This document shows positions 8,983-19,538 of a DNA stretch of 32,225 nucleotides, piece by piece. Within the stretch, counting starts at the first letter, position 1, and the number at the start of each line of letters is the position of its first letter. This stretch comes from Sorangium cellulosum (GTDB taxonomy: Bacteria; Myxococcota_A; Polyangia; Polyangiales; Polyangiaceae): NCBI GenBank assembly GCA_020720045.1, contig DYPH01000071.1:1-32225 (forward strand). Reading direction: 5' to 3'. The translations under genes and the position numbers were made by a program. Below the pieces are notes generated by a model. That model made no database searches. It had not been told where the DNA came from and saw only the letters and a program-made list of their open reading frames with translations.

Positions 8983-10098
8983 TCAGCCCTTCTCGGCAAG
9001 CGCCGAAAGCCAGCGATCAAAAATCATGTATCCTGCATGCATCAACGGCAGGCTCGTCGACTCATGACGCTGGTGGGCCTGGGCATTTTCGCCGGGCCCG
9101 AAGTTCACCGCGGCGACGCCAAGGAGCGAAAACCGCGCGACGTCGGTCCACGCTTGTTTGGGGGCAACGTCGGTCACGCCGGCACGAATCAATGCCTGTA
9201 CAAGCGGATGGGACGCCGACGGGAGCGCGCCAGGACTGCGATCGGTGAACACGATCTCGGCGTCCGGCGCGTGCTTTGTGAGGAACTTCGTGAGGTTCTC
9301 CACCGCCTCGTCGACGGAATAGCTCGGCGCGAAACGGTGATTGATATTGAGCGAGAACGTATCGGGGACGACGTTGCGTCCGCGACCACCATCCTTCGCC
9401 TGGGTGACCGTCGAGCAGGTCCGGTAAATGTGGCCGTCAAGGAGCGTCTCTTCCGGCGCCTGGGCCGCGAGCGCGGCGAGGAGGGGCGCCGCCTTGACGA
9501 CCGCGTTGTCCCCTTCCCAGGGTCGCGCCGAGTGGCCGGTGCGCCCATGAAAGGTGACCGTCGCGTGGAGGCTCCCGCAGCAGCCGAGGTGGAGTCGGTT
9601 GTCGGAGGGCTCAAGGCAGACGGCCAGGTCGATGGCGGCGAGCCACGGCTCCGCGTCGAGGAGCGGGCCAAGCTCATTCTCCGCAAAAGGGCCTTCTTCG
9701 CGGCTGTAGAAAATGAGCGTCAGGTCGACCGATTCACGAAGTTTTTCCGCGTGTTCGGCGAGCGCGATCATGATCGCGAGGCCGCTCTTCATGTCGGCCG
9801 CCCCCGACCCGAAGAGGCGATCCCCCTCGATGCGCGCCGGCCCGTTCTCGGTACGGACCGTGTCGAGGTGGCCGACGAGCGCGATCTTTGGCCGCCCCCC
9901 GCTCCGCGCCGGATCGTAAAGGGGGACGACGAAGGAGTTCATCGTACGCCGCGGCGGGGGTGCCCCCCAAGCCTCTGCCCAACGGAAGGCACGCGCAAAG
10001 AGCTGATCACACAGCGCTTTCTCCTCCCCGATCGGCGAGGAGACCGCACAGAGGTCGAGGAGGGTCTGGTCGAGAAAGCGGGCGAGGTCACCGTCCAT
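8983..10098 (-). CDS. dapE: Succinyl-diaminopimelate desuccinylase (M20 family)
   Basis: This removes succinate from N-succinyl-LL-diaminopimelate in the succinylase branch of lysine and peptidoglycan synthesis. The 371-residue M20 metallopeptidase has the expected zinc ligands: His and Asp in VGHLDTVR (about residue 85), the bridging Asp in GSGAADMKSG (about 110), the catalytic Glu pair in SREEGPF (about 150) and a C-terminal His region (NFGPGENAQAHQRHES). A dimerisation domain lies between. M20 peptidases are hard to tell apart by sequence, but dapD directly upstream (57-nt gap, same strand) makes the DapE role the best reading. radA follows after 8 nt. Confidence 0.9.
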   Translation of the reverse strand: MDGDLARFLDQTLLDLCAVSSPIGEEKALCDQLFARAFRWAEAWGAPPPRRTMNSFVVPLYDPARSGGRPKIALVGHLDTVRTENGPARIEGDRLFGSGAADMKSGLAIMIALAEHAEKLRESVDLTLIFYSREEGPFAENELGPLLDAEPWLAAIDLAVCLEPSDNRLHLGCCGSLHATVTFHGRTGHSARPWEGDNAVVKAAPLLAALAAQAPEETLLDGHIYRTCSTVTQAKDGGRGRNVVPDTFSLNINHRFAPSYSVDEAVENLTKFLTKHAPDAEIVFTDRSPGALPSASHPLVQALIRAGVTDVAPKQAWTDVARFSLLGVAAVNFGPGENAQAHQRHESTSLPLMHAGYMIFDRWLSALAEKG

Positions 10099-10155
10099 GG
10101 CGTGCCGTTAACGGACGCAAGACGGCGGCACAAGGGAGCGCCGGCCTTCCCCTTG

Positions 10156-11049
10156 TCAGACGGCGACACCAAAGTCGCGCAATGCCTCATTGAGGCTCGT
10201 CTTCTGGTCGGTGCTTGCTTTCCGGGATCCGATAATGAGCGCGCACGGGATGTGGAATTCACCGGCCGGGAATTTTTTCGCCCGCGTGCCCGGAATGACG
10301 ACGGCCCGCTCGGGGATTTCCCCTTTGGATTCGACCGGTTCACTTCCGGTCACGTCGATGATCGTCGTCGACGCGGTGAGCACCACACCGGCGCCGAGGA
10401 CCGCCTCTTTGCGGACGCGAACCCCCTCGACCACAATCGCGCGTGAGCCGAGGAAGGCACCGTCTTCAATGATGACCGGCGACGCCTGCGGAGGCTCCAA
10501 GACGCCCCCAATGCCGACGCCGCCCGAAAGATGCACATTGCATCCGATCTGCGCGCACGACCCGACGGTGGCCCAGGTGTCGACCATCGTCCCGGCGCCG
10601 ACGTAGGCGCCGATGTTCACGTAGCCGGGCATCACAATCGCCCCACGCTCCAGGAAGGCGCCGTAGCGGACCGTCCCCGGCGGTACGACCCGAACGCCCT
10701 GACCGGCGAGATCGGTCTTTACGGGAATCTTGTCGTGAAACGCGAGCGGTCCGACCTCGAAAGACTCCATTTTCCGAAGCCCGAAGTACATCAAGATCGC
10801 CTGCTTCACCCAGGCGTGGACGGTCCATCGGTCTTCCGCGGGGCTCGAAGGCGGCGTAGCTACGCGAACTTCCCCACGATCTAGGAGGGCGATCGTCGCC
10901 TCGACGGCGGCCGCGTAGTCGGGTTCGCCGAGGAGCGCGCGGTTGGCGAAGGCGGCCTCGACCTTTTCCTTCAATGCATTGGCATCGAACTCCGCGCCGT
11001 CTCCCGCTTCGCGGACGGACGCGTTTGTCACTTCGGGCGATGAATCCAT
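10156..11049 (-). CDS. dapD: Tetrahydrodipicolinate N-succinyltransferase
   Basis: This transfers succinyl from succinyl-CoA to tetrahydrodipicolinate, the step before DapC and DapE. The 297-residue product has the N-terminal helical domain followed by a left-handed beta helix built of hexapeptide repeats (e.g. GAIVMPGYVNIGAYVGAGTM and IGCNVHLSGGVGIGGVLE), matching DapD over its length. The ATG at 11049 is supported by GAGGT 5 nt upstream. Compared with typical DapD, the N-terminus is extended by about 20 residues. Residues 10-23 (including VREAGDGAEF) are encoded by a copy of the dispersed mini-element at 10982-11022, and the normal domain begins just after it at ALKEKVEAAF. The gene lies directly downstream of the ndk terminator, so it needs its own promoter, probably in the AT-rich stretch at about 11055-11085. 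Confidence 0.95.
   Translation of the reverse strand: MDSSPEVTNASVREAGDGAEFDANALKEKVEAAFANRALLGEPDYAAAVEATIALLDRGEVRVATPPSSPAEDRWTVHAWVKQAILMYFGLRKMESFEVGPLAFHDKIPVKTDLAGQGVRVVPPGTVRYGAFLERGAIVMPGYVNIGAYVGAGTMVDTWATVGSCAQIGCNVHLSGGVGIGGVLEPPQASPVIIEDGAFLGSRAIVVEGVRVRKEAVLGAGVVLTASTTIIDVTGSEPVESKGEIPERAVVIPGTRAKKFPAGEFHIPCALIIGSRKASTDQKTSLNEALRDFGVAV
10982..11022 (-). repeat. Mini-element copy inside dapD
   Basis: This 41-bp segment is identical to 16175-16215 in the MOSC gene and nearly identical to 29735-29772. On the minus strand it starts GCGTCCGTCCGCGA and carries an imperfect hairpin, CCGTC paired with GACGG around an inner CGCG/CGGG stem. It is read in frame as residues 10-23 of DapD. 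Similarity between this copy and the MOSC copy continues a few bases beyond the 41 bp on the 10976 side (GATGC..ATGCA). No flanking direct repeat was found. Confidence 0.85.
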
Positions 11050-11089
11050 GACCTACCTCTATTGAAATATTCGAAAGAACGCCGCAAAA

Positions 11090-11117
11090 AAGCCCCTCTC
11101 CCGGAGGAGAAGGGCTT
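11090..11117 (-). terminator. Rho-independent terminator of ndk
   Basis: A 12-bp stem with one mismatch (AAGCCCCTCTCC against GGAGAAGGGCTT) closes a 4-nt loop. On the minus strand it is followed directly by a run of six T (plus-strand A run 11086-11091). It separates ndk from dapD, which are otherwise in the same direction. Confidence 0.88.
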
Positions 11118-11191
11118 GCTCGGTGATCGCGTTCTCCGGTCCGGCATCCCGCCGGGCGGAGACAACCGCTTCGCGTCGCGATCGCTTCCGC

Positions 11192-11617
<426 letters not shown>

Positions 11618-11842
11618 GGGAAATTTCCTTTTCGGTGCCGACGGCCCTTTGCCATGGGCACCAGCCCCAGCAGAAAGACGGTCGAAATCTGCGGCGCGTA
11701 TATTGAAAGCGACGGCGCGCCGCAACGGAGAAGCGACACAGCCCGCCGCCCAAAGCCTGCCGTCGGTCGGCAGCGCAGGAATCGGCGTCTTGCACACATT
11801 TCCCCTCCTCAGCGCTGGCAAGACGCGTGATGCTGGGGCGTG

Positions 11843-13756
11843 ATGAAGTCGTTTCCCGTCGCCCCCCTCGCCCTCTCGCTCCTCCTCGCGACCGCGTGCG
11901 CCGCCGAGAGTGAAGTCGCAGAGACCGGCGACGCCGACGAATTGAAGGCGCTCCGCTTTGTAGACGACCATCCGACGGTCGCTCTGCGCAGCCCGGAGAC
12001 GATGATTTCCCTCGAAAAAAGCCTACACTTAGGCGTATTTATGGGGGCACGCAGCGGCTCGATGAAGGACCTCGCCGGCAGCGATCGCTTCGCCACAATC
12101 CGTGGCGCCGTCGGCGATGAGGTCAAGGCGATCGACGACGCCGATCGGAGCGCCGGCATCGGTGTAGACTACATCCATCGTCTGTTTGATCCGAGCTGGC
12201 TTGCGTCGCCGGAAGTCCGCTTCGAGCTTACTGGGATCACCAACCGCCTCGATCTCAAACACCGGACTCCGGGTGCCTGTGGCGAGGTTCACTTCCTCTA
12301 TCGGCTCGCATACACGACGCAACCCCCCGCCGACGACGGCGGAACGCCCGATCCGAGCACCAAGATCGATTCGCGCCTTCCAATGACGATGTCGGTGATT
12401 TTGCGGCAGCCCGACGACGGAGCAAATTGCTCGAAGGTTGCGCAAAAATGGCTTAATTTGCCGACGATCGGACCGGTTAATTTCTTTGCGCAAGATCGGC
12501 TCGGCCTCGGAACGACCCCTTCGCGCGTCGAAATCAACTTCCAGGCGGTGCGGTGGCCGTCGACGATCCGCAAGGATATGGGCGGCCACGCCGAATACGC
12601 ACTTCGCGCCTTCACGCTGACGAATGGAAAACTTCTCCCCGCGCCACTGACCGACACGCCGCGCCCTGATCTACCGACGACCGAGAAGACCAAGCTCGTC
12701 GCCTGGATTCGCGACAACCTAGGCGCCATCGACGAGGGGACGGCGGTCGTGCCGGCGGCGTTTCTCGCGACGAAGACGTCGTCGATCGCTCCGAAGCCGC
12801 TGATTCGCGCAGGAAATCAGATATTTGCCACCATCCTGTCGGACGTCACGTTTGATCCCGGGACCCTCGGGACGACCTCGATGAAGACCAAGGACGACCT
12901 CATCCGCCGTCTTGACGGAATGACCTGCCAGGGGTGCCACCAGAATCGCGGGATCGCCGGCTTCCACTTCCTCGGCGAAGAACGGAACGGGAAAGCGCGT
13001 TTGAATGCCCTTCTCGTTGGCGCATCGCCGCACATGCAAGACTTCCTCGTGTGGCGCGAGAGTTTCCTCCAGTCGGTCGCGAAAGGGCAAATGCCGTCAA
13101 AGCGCCCCTACCCGGATCACGCGCGGACCGATGGGCGCTTCGGCGATCATTGCGGATTGACGAACGATCCTGTTTTTTCGACCTGGAAGTGCGGTGCCGG
13201 TCTCGCCTGCCGCGACGTTGGCGACCCGCTTGTCGGCTCCTGCGAGACGCCGGATGTGCGGATGCCCGGCGATTCCTGCGAGGTCTCCCATAACGATGGA
13301 AACCTGAATCCGCGAAAGGATCTGGTCACTTCCGAGAGCTTCGCGTGCAAGGCTGACAAGTGCTCGCCGAGCGGAAATGGCTTCCCGAACGGCACCTGCA
13401 ACAGCTCGTGTGCGCGCATCGGCCAACTGACCAACGGTCGAAAAACGATCTGCGCCGGGCTCCCTTTCGGGACCGGTCAATACGGGGGGTTCACGAAGTG
13501 TACGCTTACGCTTCGCCTCCCCTTCCAGGCGTGCCTGGAAGACGATCAACGCCCAACGGTCCTTCGCGCCTGCGATGCGACCTCTCCGTGCCGGGACGAC
13601 TATGTCTGCGCACGCGTCTACACGAAGCCCCTAAAGAAGGGGGAGGACCCCGTCGAACTCAATCCTGAAACCGGCGCCTGCATGCCTCCGTACTTCCTGT
13701 TTCAGGGGCGGGTAGATGGTCACCAGCTCTTTGGGAGTTCCGTTTCGACCAAGTAG
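11843..13756 (+). CDS. Large Cys-rich lipoprotein with one CxxCH motif
   Basis: I do not recognise a named family. The 637-residue product has a lipoprotein-type signal (SLLLATAC, Cys19) and a long N-terminal domain (about 30-340). A single CQGCH motif at residues 362-366, in [19 protein letters not shown], would bind c-type haem covalently. A C-terminal domain (about 430-600) has more than a dozen cysteines in spaced pairs, suggesting disulfide-stabilised EGF-like or similar modules. It is probably on the outer membrane or cell surface. ATG 11843 (one codon after an in-frame GTG) follows GGGG at 4 nt. Haem attachment needs a Met or His distal ligand that cannot be assigned here, so CxxCH could also be a disulfide/metal site. 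Confidence 0.85.
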   Translation: MKSFPVAPLALSLLLATACAAESEVAETGDADELKALRFVDDHPTVALRSPETMISLEKSLHLGVFMGARSGSMKDLAGSDRFATIRGAVGDEVKAIDDADRSAGIGVDYIHRLFDPSWLASPEVRFELTGITNRLDLKHRTPGACGEVHFLYRLAYTTQPPADDGGTPDPSTKIDSRLPMTMSVILRQPDDGANCSKVAQKWLNLPTIGPVNFFAQDRLGLGTTPSRVEINFQAVRWPSTIRKDMGGHAEYALRAFTLTNGKLLPAPLTDTPRPDLPTTEKTKLVAWIRDNLGAIDEGTAVVPAAFLATKTSSIAPKPLIRAGNQIFATILSDVTFDPGTLGTTSMKTKDDLIRRLDGMTCQGCHQNRGIAGFHFLGEERNGKARLNALLVGASPHMQDFLVWRESFLQSVAKGQMPSKRPYPDHARTDGRFGDHCGLTNDPVFSTWKCGAGLACRDVGDPLVGSCETPDVRMPGDSCEVSHNDGNLNPRKDLVTSESFACKADKCSPSGNGFPNGTCNSSCARIGQLTNGRKTICAGLPFGTGQYGGFTKCTLTLRLPFQACLEDDQRPTVLRACDATSPCRDDYVCARVYTKPLKKGEDPVELNPETGACMPPYFLFQGRVDGHQLFGSSVSTK

Positions 13757-13911
13757 AAGGTAGGACTTTCGGGCGTCGAGGACGGATAATTTCCGAGCGA
13801 TTCTCCTCACCGCGGCCTATCGTGAACGCGGGGATTTCCGCAGCGCGCACTCGAAGGCGGTTCTGCCAGAACCGTCGAGGGCGGGACCGGCGGTGCGGAA
13901 AGAAGGGAACT

Positions 13912-15507
13912 GTGGGGACGAAAGCGACCGTGCGAGCCGAAGGAGTGAGGGGAAAAGCAAGCGCGCTCGCGGAGGCGGCCGATGCCGACCTTTTCCTGCT
14001 CGCGATGCCCGACCTGATCTTCGTCTTCGACGAACAATCACGATTCCAGACGATTTACGCGCAGGACGAAGCGCTCCTGGCGGCCCCGGCACGCGTGCTT
14101 CGCGGGCGTCGCATTGCCGACTTTTTTCCGGCGGTTGTGGTCCAGGCGTTCGACGAGCGGATCGCGATCGCGCGCGTCGGGAAGGTGCCGCCGCCGATGG
14201 AATACGACGTCGACCTTGGCGACGGCCCGCGCCGCTTTGAGGGGCGCTTTTCCCACGTCGGCGACGGTCGCGTCCTTGTCGCCTGTCGCGACATGACCGA
14301 AGTTCGCGCCGAAGAGGCGCGGCGCCGGGAATTCACCGCGCGGCTGACGGAAGCCCAGAAGCTGGAATCGCTCGGCGTCCTGGCTGGCGGTATTGCTCAC
14401 GATTTCAATAATCTTCTCACGACGATCCGTGGCAATGCCGCAGCCGCCGCGGCGGCGTTGGGCGATCAGGAGCTCGTCGTAGCCGCCCTGGACGACATTG
14501 AGCGAGCCTCGGCGCGCGCGGCAGAACTCTGCCGGCAGATGCTGGCTTATGGGGGGCGTGCGCCGAAAGGGAGCTTCCCTATTGCCCTGGCGGCGGTCGT
14601 CGAAGAGACCCGCCTTCTCCTGGAAGCATCTCTGGGAAAACAGGTTTCATTTAAAGTACTTAGCGAGGAAGGCCCCACCATACTTGGCGACGCCGCCGAA
14701 CTCCGCCAGCTCACGATGAACCTTGTGACAAACGCCTCCGAAGCGCTCGACGAACGGGGCGGGACGGTGACCGTCGAGACCGGCGAGCAGGCGTTCTCGG
14801 AAGAAGAACTCGCGACAATGTATCGGAGCGACGAGACGGCGCCCGGCTCGTTTGCCACGCTCGTCGTCCGCGACGACGGCCCCGGCATGGATGCGGAGGT
14901 CCGCCGGCGAATTTTTGAACCGTTTTTTTCAACAAAATTCGCGGGACGCGGCCTCGGACTTACCGCCGCGCTCGGAATCATCCGTCGCCACCACGGCGCG
15001 ATTCACGTCGAATCTTCGCCGACGCAAGGGACGACCGTCCTTGTCGCCATCCCAGCCAGCTCGGACCGACCGACGCCGATTGAAGCGCCGCCGCCAACCA
15101 CCGAGCCGGGGCACTCGCAGGCGCTCGTCGTCCTCGTCGTCGACGACGAGCCGCAGGTTCGCCGCGCGGCGTTTCGCCTGCTTCGTCAGGAAGGGCACGA
15201 ACCGATCGAGGCGCCCGACGGCTTCGAAGCGGAGCGGATCCTGCGGGAGCGGGCAGACATCGACATGGTCCTCCTCGACCTGACGATGCCGGTTCGCTCG
15301 GGCGTCGAAACCTTCCAGGCGCTGCGGGCGGAGGAGCCCTCGCTCCCGGTTGTATTTTCGAGCGGCTATTCGGAAGAAGAGCTGCGCTCGCGGGCGCCCG
15401 CGGAGAAGACCTTGAATTATCTTCCAAAACCGTACAGCCGCGACGAGCTTCGGGCGGTGCTCGCCTGGGCGCTTACCGCGCGCCGTTTGCGACGCCGGGC
15501 AACCTAA
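13912..15507 (+). CDS. Soluble hybrid histidine kinase (PAS-HisKA-HATPase-REC)
   Basis: A signalling protein of 531 residues with no membrane segment. A PAS-like sensor covers about 25-130 (LLAMPDLIFVFDEQSRF), followed by a HisKA dimerisation helix with the phosphoacceptor His163 in GGIAHDFNNLLTTIRGN. The HATPase domain has the N box NLVTNASEAL, then DDGPGMD and GRGLGLTAAL. A C-terminal receiver domain has VVDDEPQ and the phosphoacceptor Asp in LLDLTMP, with Lys in LPKPYS. The HDFNN type autophosphorylates and passes phosphate to its own receiver. The frame is open from GTG 13822, but GTG 13912 has AGAAGG 5 nt before it and is preferred. It overlaps the MOSC gene by 4 nt (convergent). It resembles the kinase at 20334-22445; no output regulator is adjacent. 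Confidence 0.93.
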   Translation: MGTKATVRAEGVRGKASALAEAADADLFLLAMPDLIFVFDEQSRFQTIYAQDEALLAAPARVLRGRRIADFFPAVVVQAFDERIAIARVGKVPPPMEYDVDLGDGPRRFEGRFSHVGDGRVLVACRDMTEVRAEEARRREFTARLTEAQKLESLGVLAGGIAHDFNNLLTTIRGNAAAAAAALGDQELVVAALDDIERASARAAELCRQMLAYGGRAPKGSFPIALAAVVEETRLLLEASLGKQVSFKVLSEEGPTILGDAAELRQLTMNLVTNASEALDERGGTVTVETGEQAFSEEELATMYRSDETAPGSFATLVVRDDGPGMDAEVRRRIFEPFFSTKFAGRGLGLTAALGIIRRHHGAIHVESSPTQGTTVLVAIPASSDRPTPIEAPPPTTEPGHSQALVVLVVDDEPQVRRAAFRLLRQEGHEPIEAPDGFEAERILRERADIDMVLLDLTMPVRSGVETFQALRAEEPSLPVVFSSGYSEEELRSRAPAEKTLNYLPKPYSRDELRAVLAWALTARRLRRRAT

Positions 15508-16439
15508 AGAATCGTGCAGGGGGCGCCGAGCGCGACGCGCCCACCGAGGCTCGCGGCGGTGGCGAGGAGGTTCGCCCCGAAGACGGCGCTCCGCTTTGTT
15601 CCGACAACCCGCGGGTGGACCGTCGCGACTTGGGTAAGGGGTGCCGCTCCGACGTACGGGGCAATCTCGCCGGAATGTTCGGGGAGGGAAATGGAATTGA
15701 CCATCGGGCACCGGGAGCACGGTTTTACCGATTGAAATTCCACGTGATCGCCGACGCGAAAGCCGGCAAAATCGTCCTCCGCGAAGGCAGCGAGGCCATC
15801 AAGTACGAGATTGGGCCGGAACCGCTCCATCGGGATCCCAGCGCCAAGCGCTTCGAGGGATGCGACGACGGTTGCGAGAAAGGGGAACCCATCGGCGAAG
15901 CTAACTTCGTGGCCTGCGGGCGCATAGCGAGCGTCGACCGGGCGATGTTCGTCGTCAGCCAAATAGGCGAGACGTACCGGAAATCCCAAATATTCTGAGA
16001 ACATGGAATCCGCTTCGCCAGAAAAGCCTGCGCGCGCAGCGACCCGATCGTCCCAAATGGTGACCGTGCACGTCGCTCCGTCGGACGGGTCAAGCGGAAG
16101 ACGGAGCGAACGCATCTGCGCGTCCGCCCGGAACCGCCAAAGGCGGTGAGGAAACGGCGCGCAGAACTGCATCTGCATCGAACTCCGCGCCGTCTCCCGC
16201 TTCGCGGACGGACGCATAGACGGGAACGTCAGCCGAAGGATATCGCCGTCTTCAATGGCTGTTTCGACGAGCAGCAGCTTCGGAAACTCGCGCGCTGTCA
16301 CGAACTTCCCCTCGCGATCGACGAGCATAAAACGGCGGTCGTGACGAAAACCACGTGAAGTAATTGTCGCTTCTTTCACCGGGATCCCCGCAAGCGACTT
16401 GACCGGGTAGATCCAAAGCGAAACGACGACCGGGCTCAT
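15504..16439 (-). CDS. MOSC domain protein (MOSC_N + MOSC) carrying two mini-element insertions
   Basis: MOSC proteins of this type bind molybdenum cofactor and sulfur carriers, as in the YcbX / mARC family that reduces N-hydroxylated compounds. The 311-residue product shows the MOSC_N start (VVSLWIYPVKSLAGIPV), then FVTAREFPKLLLV. The MOSC core has FRPNLVLDG and the Cys-containing SVKPCSRCPMV, whose second Cys is the expected cofactor ligand region. Residues about 75-109 are foreign to the family: they are encoded by two mini-elements (16120-16168 with an 8-bp direct repeat, and 16175-16215), both leaving the frame open. ATG 16439 is used; a GTG two codons earlier is possible. The insertion sits between strands of the N-terminal domain, so activity may survive. 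Confidence 0.9.
   Translation of the reverse strand: MSPVVVSLWIYPVKSLAGIPVKEATITSRGFRHDRRFMLVDREGKFVTAREFPKLLLVETAIEDGDILRLTFPSMRPSAKRETARSSMQMQFCAPFPHRLWRFRADAQMRSLRLPLDPSDGATCTVTIWDDRVAARAGFSGEADSMFSEYLGFPVRLAYLADDEHRPVDARYAPAGHEVSFADGFPFLATVVASLEALGAGIPMERFRPNLVLDGLAAFAEDDFAGFRVGDHVEFQSVKPCSRCPMVNSISLPEHSGEIAPYVGAAPLTQVATVHPRVVGTKRSAVFGANLLATAASLGGRVALGAPCTIL
16120..16168 (+). repeat. Complete mini-element, 49 bp, in-frame insertion in MOSC gene
   Basis: The element starts GCGTCCGCCCGGAACC and ends GCGCAGAACT. It is flanked by the 8-bp direct repeat GCATCTGC (16112-16119 and 16169-16176). Inside is the hairpin ACCGCC-AAA-GGCGGT followed by GAGGAAACGGCG. Element plus one repeat copy is 57 bp, exactly 19 codons, so the host frame is kept. 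About 42 of 49 positions match the reverse complement of the VOC copy. Confidence 0.88.
16175..16215 (-). repeat. Second mini-element copy in MOSC gene
   Basis: Its 41 bp are identical to the copy in dapD (10982-11022) but are read in a different frame here (RPSAKRETARSS). The 49-bp element at 16120-16168 lies against its end, and the 8-bp target repeat of that element includes the first two bases of this copy, so the 49-bp element probably inserted second. Confidence 0.85.
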
Positions 16440-16504
16440 TTGCACGGTCGTCGTTCTAGCGCATTTTCAGCCCGCGGGGCGGGCGAGCCTGTCAGGAGAT
16501 TCCG

Positions 16505-16535
16505 TAGACGGCACCCATATCGGTGGTGCCGTCTA
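16505..16535. other. Perfect 11-bp inverted repeat
   Basis: TAGACGGCACC at 16505-16515 pairs with GGTGCCGTCTA at 16525-16535 across a 9-nt loop. It lies in the 169-bp space between the cupredoxin gene and the MOSC gene, both on the minus strand. There is no T run after it on either strand, so a simple intrinsic terminator is unlikely. An operator, an RNA-stabilising hairpin or a weak terminator are alternatives. Confidence 0.6.
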
Positions 16536-16608
16536 GGACCGGCGTCGTCGCCAAGCCCCGGTGCCGGAAAAACAATCGCCGCTCCGTGACGACGCTCGCT
16601 CGCGTCAC

Positions 16609-17175
16609 TCAGGGGATGACGTACACAACACCGACCATCGACGCATGGGCGGTGCACTTGTAGCCAAAGGTTCCGGCGTTCGGGAAGGTGATGTTGGCGG
16701 TGTTCGTGATCGGGCTGGCGACGTCGCCGCCGTTCGTCCCGATGGGGTGCGTCGCCAAGCTTCCGTTAAACATGACGGTTTGTCCGGCCTTGATGATCAT
16801 GCAATGTTCCGGCGTCTGGGCAACGGAAAAATCCCAGGTGATCGTCCGTGAGGCAGCGGCTGCGGTGCGATCGGTGTAGTTGACGCAGCCGTTGAGGGCC
16901 GGTCCCGTCGGCCCGGCATCGACGGGACCCGCGTCGACGACGACGACGCCGGTGTCCGGCTTGCCCGCATCGACGACCGGAGTTCCGGTATCCGGCTTCG
17001 TCGAGCCGTCGACGAGGGGTGCCGCCACGTCGCCGACATTCGCGTCTGCCGAGATCCCCGAGTCGATGTAGACGATGCCGCCGTCGGCGGGGGTCGTCGA
17101 CTGGGTATCGTCGTCGCTGCAGGCGGCGAGGGCGGCGAAAAATACGGCAAAGGCAGTTGCGGCGCGGAGCTTCAT
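16609..17175 (-). CDS. Cupredoxin-type copper lipoprotein
   Basis: An exported blue-copper-like protein of 188 residues, likely an electron carrier or copper binder on the cell envelope. The lipoprotein signal ends in LAAC (Cys19). A linker at about 30-90 is built of Val/Asp/Ala/Gly repeats (VDAGKPDTG, VDAGPVDAG), a feature often seen in Polyangia-type lipoproteins. The C-terminal 95 residues form a plastocyanin/azurin-like domain with likely copper ligands His in ATHPI and Cys, His and Met in YKCTAHASM. The ATG at 17175 is chosen because it begins the signal peptide. It lies downstream of the sucCD terminator and so is expressed separately. Confidence 0.87.
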   Translation of the reverse strand: MKLRAATAFAVFFAALAACSDDDTQSTTPADGGIVYIDSGISADANVGDVAAPLVDGSTKPDTGTPVVDAGKPDTGVVVVDAGPVDAGPTGPALNGCVNYTDRTAAAASRTITWDFSVAQTPEHCMIIKAGQTVMFNGSLATHPIGTNGGDVASPITNTANITFPNAGTFGYKCTAHASMVGVVYVIP

Positions 17176-17232
17176 GGTGCGGCGCAATGTCGCACCTGGT
17201 GGGGAAGCGTCCAAGGAGAAAGCGCACAAAAA

Positions 17233-17261
17233 GCAGCGCCCCCGGAGTTCGAGGGCGCTGC
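17233..17261 (-). terminator. Rho-independent terminator of sucCD
   Basis: A 9-bp perfect stem, GCAGCGCCC at 17233-17241 with GGGCGCTGC at 17253-17261, closes an 11-nt loop. On the minus strand it is followed by TTTTTG (plus-strand A run 17228-17232). It lies 65 bp past the sucD stop. Confidence 0.85.
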
Positions 17262-17325
17262 GTTTCCCGAGCGTCGCTTCCGCCTAGGGGCAAAAGCGGA
17301 CGGTTCGGTAGGCTTTTCGCGAGGA

Positions 17326-18203
17326 TTACTTCTTCATCATCGCGAGGAGCGTGTTCGCCATCTCGCTCGGGTTCGGCGCGACGCGGACGCCGGCGCTCTC
17401 GAGGGCTTCGATCTTCGCCGCGGCAGTGCCGAGGCCACCGGAAATGATGGCGCCTGCGTGGCCCATGCGCTTCCCGGGGGGGGCGGTGGTGCCGGCGATG
17501 AAGCCCGCTACCGGCTTCTTGAATTCCCGCTTGATGTATTCCGCGGCGCGCTCTTCCGCGCCGCCGCCGATTTCACCAATGAGAATGACGCCATCGGTCT
17601 CGGGATCTTTGTTGAAGAGTTCGAGGACGTCGATGAAGTCCATGCCGGCGACCGGGTCGCCACCGATACCGACGCAGGTCGACTGACCGACGCCCGCGGC
17701 GGTGAGCTGCCCAACGGCTTCATAGGTGAGCGTGCCCGACTTCGAGACGACACCGATTTTGCCCGGGCGGTGGATGTGGCCCGGCATAATGCCCATCTTG
17801 CACTGGTCCGGCGTGATGATGCCGGGGCAATTCGGGCCGATCAGACGCTGTTTCCCGGCGAGCCCTTCGAGCACGCGACGGACCTTCAGCATGTCGATGA
17901 CGGGGATGCCTTCGGTGATGCAGACGACGAGCTCGATGCCGGCGTCGAGCGCCTCGAGGAGCGCGTCGGCGGCGCCGGGCGGCGGCACGAAGATCAAGCT
18001 GGCATTTACGCCAGCCTTTTCGCGGGCTTCTGCGACGGTATCGAAGACGGGGACCTTGTCCTCGAACGTCTCACCGCCGCGGCCGGGCGTGCAGCCGGCG
18101 ACGACCTGCGTCCCGTAGGCGAGGCACTGCTTCGCGTGGAAGCTGCCGGCGCTACCGGTGATCCCCTGGACGACGACCTTCGTCTCTTTCCCGACGAGGA
18201 TGC

Positions 18204-18207
<4 letters not shown>
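17326..18207 (-). CDS. sucD: Succinyl-CoA ligase, alpha subunit
   Basis: With SucC it converts succinyl-CoA to succinate with formation of ATP or GTP in the TCA cycle. The 293-residue product shows the CoA-binding Rossmann start ([17 protein letters not shown]), [13 protein letters not shown], and the phosphohistidine His250 in [10 protein letters not shown]. Length is normal. Its ATG overlaps the sucC stop in an ATGA tetranucleotide, giving translational coupling and equal amounts of both subunits. The SucCD pair also makes or uses the succinyl-CoA needed by DapD nearby, although this is general metabolism rather than a local link. Confidence 0.98.
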
Positions 18208-19424
<1,217 letters not shown>

Positions 19425-19538
19425 GAAGACTCCTCCATTCGCGGCGAACTGGTACTGCGCGAAGACGCAGCACATTTTTCCTATCGCCGGGGTCGTACTG
19501 GACGGCACCGGTAGCACGAATCGCTCAGGGGCCCCGGG

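Noticed and set aside
11618-11971. N-terminal extension of the ndk frame
   Set aside because: The frame stays open, but the conserved fold and a good ribosome site begin at 11617, and the extension is low in plausible structure.
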